Part shown: piece after piece, positions 61,681 to 64,000 of the stretch | How the letters are laid out: each line of letters starts with the position of its first letter | Numbering within the stretch: the stretch's first letter is position 1 | Origin: Geobacter sp. | GTDB lineage: Bacteria; Desulfobacterota; Desulfuromonadia; Geobacterales; Geobacteraceae | DNA length: 64,000 nt | Direction: 5' to 3' | Assembly: GCA_003490025.1 (NCBI GenBank) | Contig: DNJC01000076.1 | Location: 62,001-126,000 of the forward strand | Translations under genes and position numbers: made by a program | Notes under the pieces: model-generated | The model's input: only the letters and a program-made list of their open reading frames with translations | What the model was told of the DNA's origin: nothing | The model's database searches: none

Positions 61681-61776
61681 ACGTTCTCCGAACGGGCAAA
61701 ACCAGAGTAATCTGGTGACGCAAAGCCACGGGTCCTGACATAAGGACGGCCGGGTTGCCGAAGAGATGGGCTGGCA
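61681..61776 (+). ncRNA. GEMM-I riboswitch, tandem copy 2
   Basis: Same core as copy 1 with GTAA in the P2 loop and P3 GTCCT/AGGAC fully paired. G is kept at the G20-equivalent position. It begins 63 bases after the terminator of copy 1. Confidence 0.88.
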
Positions 61777-61805
61777 TCTTGGCACCCGGTATTTTACCGA
61801 CACAA

Positions 61806-61846
61806 GGAGCGCTCTCATCTTCGGAAGATGTGAGCGCTCCTTTTTT
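61806..61846 (+). terminator. Terminator of riboswitch copy 2
   Basis: GGAGCGCTC-TCATCTTC-GG-GAAGATG-TGAGCGCTCC stem and six Ts. It is nearly identical to the terminator of copy 1. Confidence 0.9.
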
Positions 61847-61860
61847 ATTTACCTTTTCAT

Positions 61861-61991
61861 CGTTCCCACGCTCCCGCGTGGGAACGCAAAGCCCCTGGCG
61901 CTCCAGCGCCAGCTATCTCCGGAATCATCGGTAATGAAAAACCGGACGCGGGAGCGTCCTGGGAGTTGTTCCCACGCTGGAGCGTAGGAAC
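61861..61991. repeat. REP/BIME-like palindrome cluster
   Basis: CGTTCCCACG-ctcccg-CGTGGGAACG (61861-61886), CTGGCG-ctccag-CGCCAG (61895-61912) and GTTCCCACGCT-gg-AGCGTAGGAAC (61968-61991). They fill the space between riboswitch copies 2 and 3. This repeat type is common in intergenic regions of many proteobacteria. Confidence 0.8.
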
Positions 61992-62004
61992 AATATGATC
62001 AATC

Positions 62005-62103
62005 GAAACGTTCTCCGAACGGGCAAAACCAGAGTAATCTGGTGACGCAAAGCCACGGGTCCTGACATAAGGATAGCCGAGTTGCCGAAGAGATGAGCTG
62101 GCA
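62005..62103 (+). ncRNA. GEMM-I riboswitch, tandem copy 3
   Basis: Same core with P2 GTAA loop. The P3-side closing strand reads GCCGAGTTGCC instead of GCCGGGTTGCC, the only copy with this change, which weakens the alternative pairing to GGCACCCGG. G20-equivalent is G. Confidence 0.87.
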
Positions 62104-62131
62104 TCTTGGCACCCGGTATATTACCGACACA

Positions 62132-62169
62132 AGAGCGCTCTCATCTTCGGAAGATGGGGCGCTCTTTTT
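62132..62169 (+). terminator. Terminator of riboswitch copy 3
   Basis: AGAGCGC-tct-CATCTTC-GG-GAAGATG-gg-GCGCTCT and Ts. The stem has an internal mismatch not seen in copies 1 and 2. It precedes the 53-codon gene. Confidence 0.85.
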
Positions 62170-62221
62170 GCTGGATGTCCAGGTAGTGGGTCCAAAAGCG
62201 GATTGTGTACGAGGCATAGCA

Positions 62222-62383
62222 ATGGATAAGAACATCAAACCGGGCCTTGACCCTGACTGGAAGCGGAAACTGACCGAGTGCCTGAAGGAGATCGGCCTGC
62301 TCTCCGCGCCGCATCTCCAGGTGACGGTCAATATCGCCGATTACCGGGTGTGCGATGTGACGAAGCAGGAACGCCTGAAATAG
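62222..62383 (+). CDS. Small protein (53 residues) behind riboswitch copy 3
   Basis: ATG 62222 with GAGG ten bases upstream. The product is Lys-rich, starts MDKNIKPGLDPDWKRKL, has one Cys in 'TECLKEIG' and one in 'YRVCDV', and is soluble. I recognise no family. It lies between riboswitch copies 3 and 4 and is followed by its own terminator, so it is probably a separately switched gene. The frame has natural amino-acid composition, unlike random frames nearby. Confidence 0.55.
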   Translation: MDKNIKPGLDPDWKRKLTECLKEIGLLSAPHLQVTVNIADYRVCDVTKQERLK

Positions 62384-62447
62384 AGTCGTTCCGGCAGGCA
62401 CAATTTAATAGAATCAAGCGGTAAGTCTCATCCCTACGGGGCAAGTG

Positions 62448-62492
62448 AAACCCGCGCTATCAGCCGAAGCATCGGCTGTGGCGCGGGTTTTT
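62448..62492 (+). terminator. Intrinsic terminator after the small gene
   Basis: AAACCCGCGC, then CAGCCGA-agca-TCGGCTG inside, then GCGCGGGTTTTT: a long stem followed by Ts, 65 bases after the small gene's stop. Confidence 0.85.
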
Positions 62493-62560
62493 CAGTTTGC
62501 GGAATCGACGATGGCGGCTTGTGGCGAGGTGTTTATCGATCTGATCTGACGTTACTTCAA

Positions 62561-62656
62561 ATGTTCTCCGAACGGGCAAAACCAGAGCGATCTGGTGACG
62601 CAAAGCCACGGGTCCTGACATAAGGACAGCCGGGTTGCCGAAGAGATGAGTTGACA
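62561..62656 (+). ncRNA. GEMM-I riboswitch, tandem copy 4
   Basis: Same core as copy 2 with GCGA in the P2 loop (GNRA) and P3 GTCCT/AGGAC. G at the G20-equivalent position. It directly precedes the surface-protein gene at 62762. Confidence 0.88.
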
Positions 62657-62685
62657 TCTTGGCACCCGGCATATTGCGGATACAA

Positions 62686-62723
62686 GGAGCGCTCTCATCT
62701 TCGGAAGGTGAGTGCGCTTTTTT
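62686..62723 (+). terminator. Terminator of riboswitch copy 4 (imperfect)
   Basis: GGAGCGCTCTCATCTTC-GG-AAGGTGAGTGCGCT and Ts. The right arm has mismatches relative to copies 1 and 2, so the stem is weaker, which may raise basal read-through into the gene 39 bases downstream. Confidence 0.8.
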
Positions 62724-62761
62724 ACTTTGAATCTGTCCGCAATTTCTAAGTCGAGGCTGAA

Positions 62762-64000
62762 GTGCGAATTCTTATCCAGTTAAAGCAAGCCGTATCACAT
62801 GTTGCCAGCCGGCTGGTTACTGCTTCGTCCCGGGAAACCACGCCGACGACCTATCCTCTCCGCTCAACCATCGCCATCGCTCTTCTGCTCATGGCGCTGG
62901 GCGCCTCGCGGGCGCAAGCCGCCGGCGTTTTCTGCTCCGATTTCGGCGGAGTCGTCGACGGTAACAATCCCGCTACCCTGGCATCGGTCCGGTCCGCCTC
63001 CACCTTCGGGATCGACATGAACTGCACGATCAAGAACTTTCCGGACTCCATCGGCGGCTTCCCGATCACCAACATCAACTTCAATTTCCCCGGGCAGCAA
63101 TCGTATTACATAGCTTTTCTGGACGTTTTCTACTACGGCAACATGTCGTGCAACGACCCGACCCAATCGGACTTCTGGATCTATTGGGCCCCCGGCGGGT
63201 ACAACAACATCAGTCCTTCCTGCCAGGCCTTCATGGTGCCGGTGGATGCGGTCAGCAAGAAGAACCCGCCGGCCCAGAGCACTGCCGCCATCGGGGTCCC
63301 CTTCACCTATACGATCACCGTGCCGCTCATGGGAAAACTGGATGCCACGGGGACCTTCCAGTACATGGCCAACTCCGACGACACCACGGTGACGAATGTC
63401 GTCATCCCTGACGATCTCACCGCGACGGGCGCGGCTCTCAGCTATGTGAGCAATGCGGCTTACCTGGTCAACCCGGCGACCGGCGCCAAGACGCCGCTGA
63501 ACGGAGGCGCACCGCTGACGCTGGGGGCAAGCGGCACCTGGCTGACCAATCACCCCGGTGTCCTGTCGGATGCCACCAAGCACCTGGTCTTCTCCTATGA
63601 ATACAATCCGGCCCTGGCCTCGCTCCCTGCCGGATTCAACCTGGTGATCGACGTCACCGTCGTCCTCGACAACAACCCGGCGAACGTGAACCTGGCGGGG
63701 GAGCAGTTCACCAACACCGCCAAGATGTGGTTCAACAAACCGATCAATTCGACCAGCATGGTCGATCTCCAGGCGTGGCCCGGCACGACGCTGCCGATGA
63801 CGGTCGTCGAGCCCAATCTCACCCTCACCAAAACGGGGTCCGTGGCGACGGTGAACGTGGACTCGCAGGTGAGATACACGCTCGATGTCCAGAACACCGG
63901 CGGGAGCGATGCGTGGAACGCCACGATCACCGACCATATCCCGGCCGGGATGAGCACCTTCTCGCCGGCGGGAACGGTCACCGCCCGGATCTTCGCCTCC
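62762..64000 (+). CDS. Secreted DUF11-type surface protein (5' part, continues beyond window)
   Basis: An open frame of at least 413 codons running off the window. GTG 62762 has GAGG five bases upstream and an in-frame TAA shortly before, so the start is well defined. An extended signal peptide (charged first 30 residues, hydrophobic 'TIAIALLLMALGA', cleavage near 'RAQA-AG') leads to a Cys-containing N-terminal domain ('FCSDFGGVVDGNNP'), a second domain ('PFTYTITVPLMGKL') and the first DUF11 repeat ('NLTLTKTGSVATVNVDSQV'). It is the apparent target of riboswitch copy 4. Confidence 0.8.
   Translation, partial: MRILIQLKQAVSHVASRLVTASSRETTPTTYPLRSTIAIALLLMALGASRAQAAGVFCSDFGGVVDGNNPATLASVRSASTFGIDMNCTIKNFPDSIGGFPITNINFNFPGQQSYYIAFLDVFYYGNMSCNDPTQSDFWIYWAPGGYNNISPSCQAFMVPVDAVSKKNPPAQSTAAIGVPFTYTITVPLMGKLDATGTFQYMANSDDTTVTNVVIPDDLTATGAALSYVSNAAYLVNPATGAKTPLNGGAPLTLGASGTWLTNHPGVLSDATKHLVFSYEYNPALASLPAGFNLVIDVTVVLDNNPANVNLAGEQFTNTAKMWFNKPINSTSMVDLQAWPGTTLPMTVVEPNLTLTKTGSVATVNVDSQVRYTLDVQNTGGSDAWNATITDHIPAGMSTFSPAGTVTARIFAS

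Noticed and set aside
61450..62723. CRISPR-like array
   Set aside because: The repeats are about 170 nt, unevenly spaced, and fold as GEMM riboswitches with terminators. No spacers of uniform length or cas genes are present.
62762..62798. Start of the last gene at ATG 62799 in another frame
   Set aside because: That frame ends after 73 codons. The GTG at 62762 with GAGG gives a long open frame with signal peptide and DUF11 repeats.
1..64000. tRNA or rRNA genes, insertion sequences, integrases
   Set aside because: No tRNA arm pattern, rRNA segment or transposase-like protein was found by reading. A tRNAscan or ISfinder search was not possible here.

Overview
The window looks like chromosomal DNA from a GC-rich Geobacter-type bacterium (Desulfuromonadota / Geobacterales). 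Supporting signs are a multiheme c-type cytochrome paired with an NHL-repeat lipoprotein, periplasmic nitrate reductase genes, GEMM-family cyclic-dinucleotide riboswitches with Geobacter-like aptamers, and many short GC-rich palindromic intergenic repeats. No rRNA, tRNA, CRISPR array, transposase or integrase was seen. The assignment comes from gene content, not from a database search.

Region 1 (1-25.5 kb) is a large lipid/polyketide-type biosynthetic locus. The plus strand (1-18.5 kb) reads: LolA-like carrier (cut by the window edge), MMPL/RND exporter, DUF3261-type lipoprotein, FabZ-like dehydratase, hotdog thioesterase, ketosynthase plus Cys-less ketosynthase-like partner, three cobalamin-type radical SAM enzymes, LpxL-like acyltransferase, acyl carrier protein, a second ketosynthase/Cys-less pair, PagL-like lipid A deacylase, an unknown protein, a BtrH-like acyl-transfer protein, an ABC exporter pair and a second ACP. 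A convergent minus-strand operon (25.5-18.5 kb) adds a deacetylase-methyltransferase fusion, a glycosyltransferase-DUF2062 fusion, a fourth cobalamin-type radical SAM enzyme, a KAS III and a carbamoyltransferase. The exporter/LolA/lipoprotein/hotdog/KS core resembles aryl-polyene or ladderane-like envelope-lipid clusters. The radical SAM, BtrH and carbamoyltransferase additions suggest an unusual tailored acyl product, which I cannot name.

Region 2 (25.6-34.1 kb) holds a membrane-anchored alpha/beta hydrolase, an ankyrin lipoprotein, a HipBA toxin-antitoxin pair, a heavy-metal P-type ATPase operon with three Cys-less HMA-like modules and a His-rich protein, and a TrhA/hemolysin III protein. 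Region 3 (34.2-37.8 kb) is a compact nap operon (napD-napA-napB-like-ferredoxin) with a CRP/FNR-type palindrome upstream. Region 4 (38-42.4 kb) holds a membrane receptor with a degenerate GGDEF domain, then a 7TMR-DISM histidine kinase and an OmpR-type response regulator.

Region 5 (42.4-56.2 kb) is a five-gene operon of very large secreted DUF11-type proteins. It ends in a roughly 2000-residue protein with an OmpA-like peptidoglycan-binding domain and a long predicted beta-barrel. Its leader carries a tandem direct repeat (a plausible site for the adjacent response regulator) and a GEMM riboswitch. The ligand-contacting G20 position of that aptamer reads A, the hallmark of 3',3'-cGAMP-sensing variants. 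An intrinsic terminator follows.

Region 6 (56.3-64 kb) contains a secreted nuclease, a GNAT-like protein, a truncated PemK/MazF-like remnant, a cytochrome/NHL operon, and four near-identical GEMM-I riboswitch-terminator units in tandem. The fourth precedes another DUF11-type surface protein that runs off the window. Cyclic dinucleotide control of surface proteins is therefore the theme of the right half, and the two GEMM loci appear to differ in ligand (A20 versus G20).
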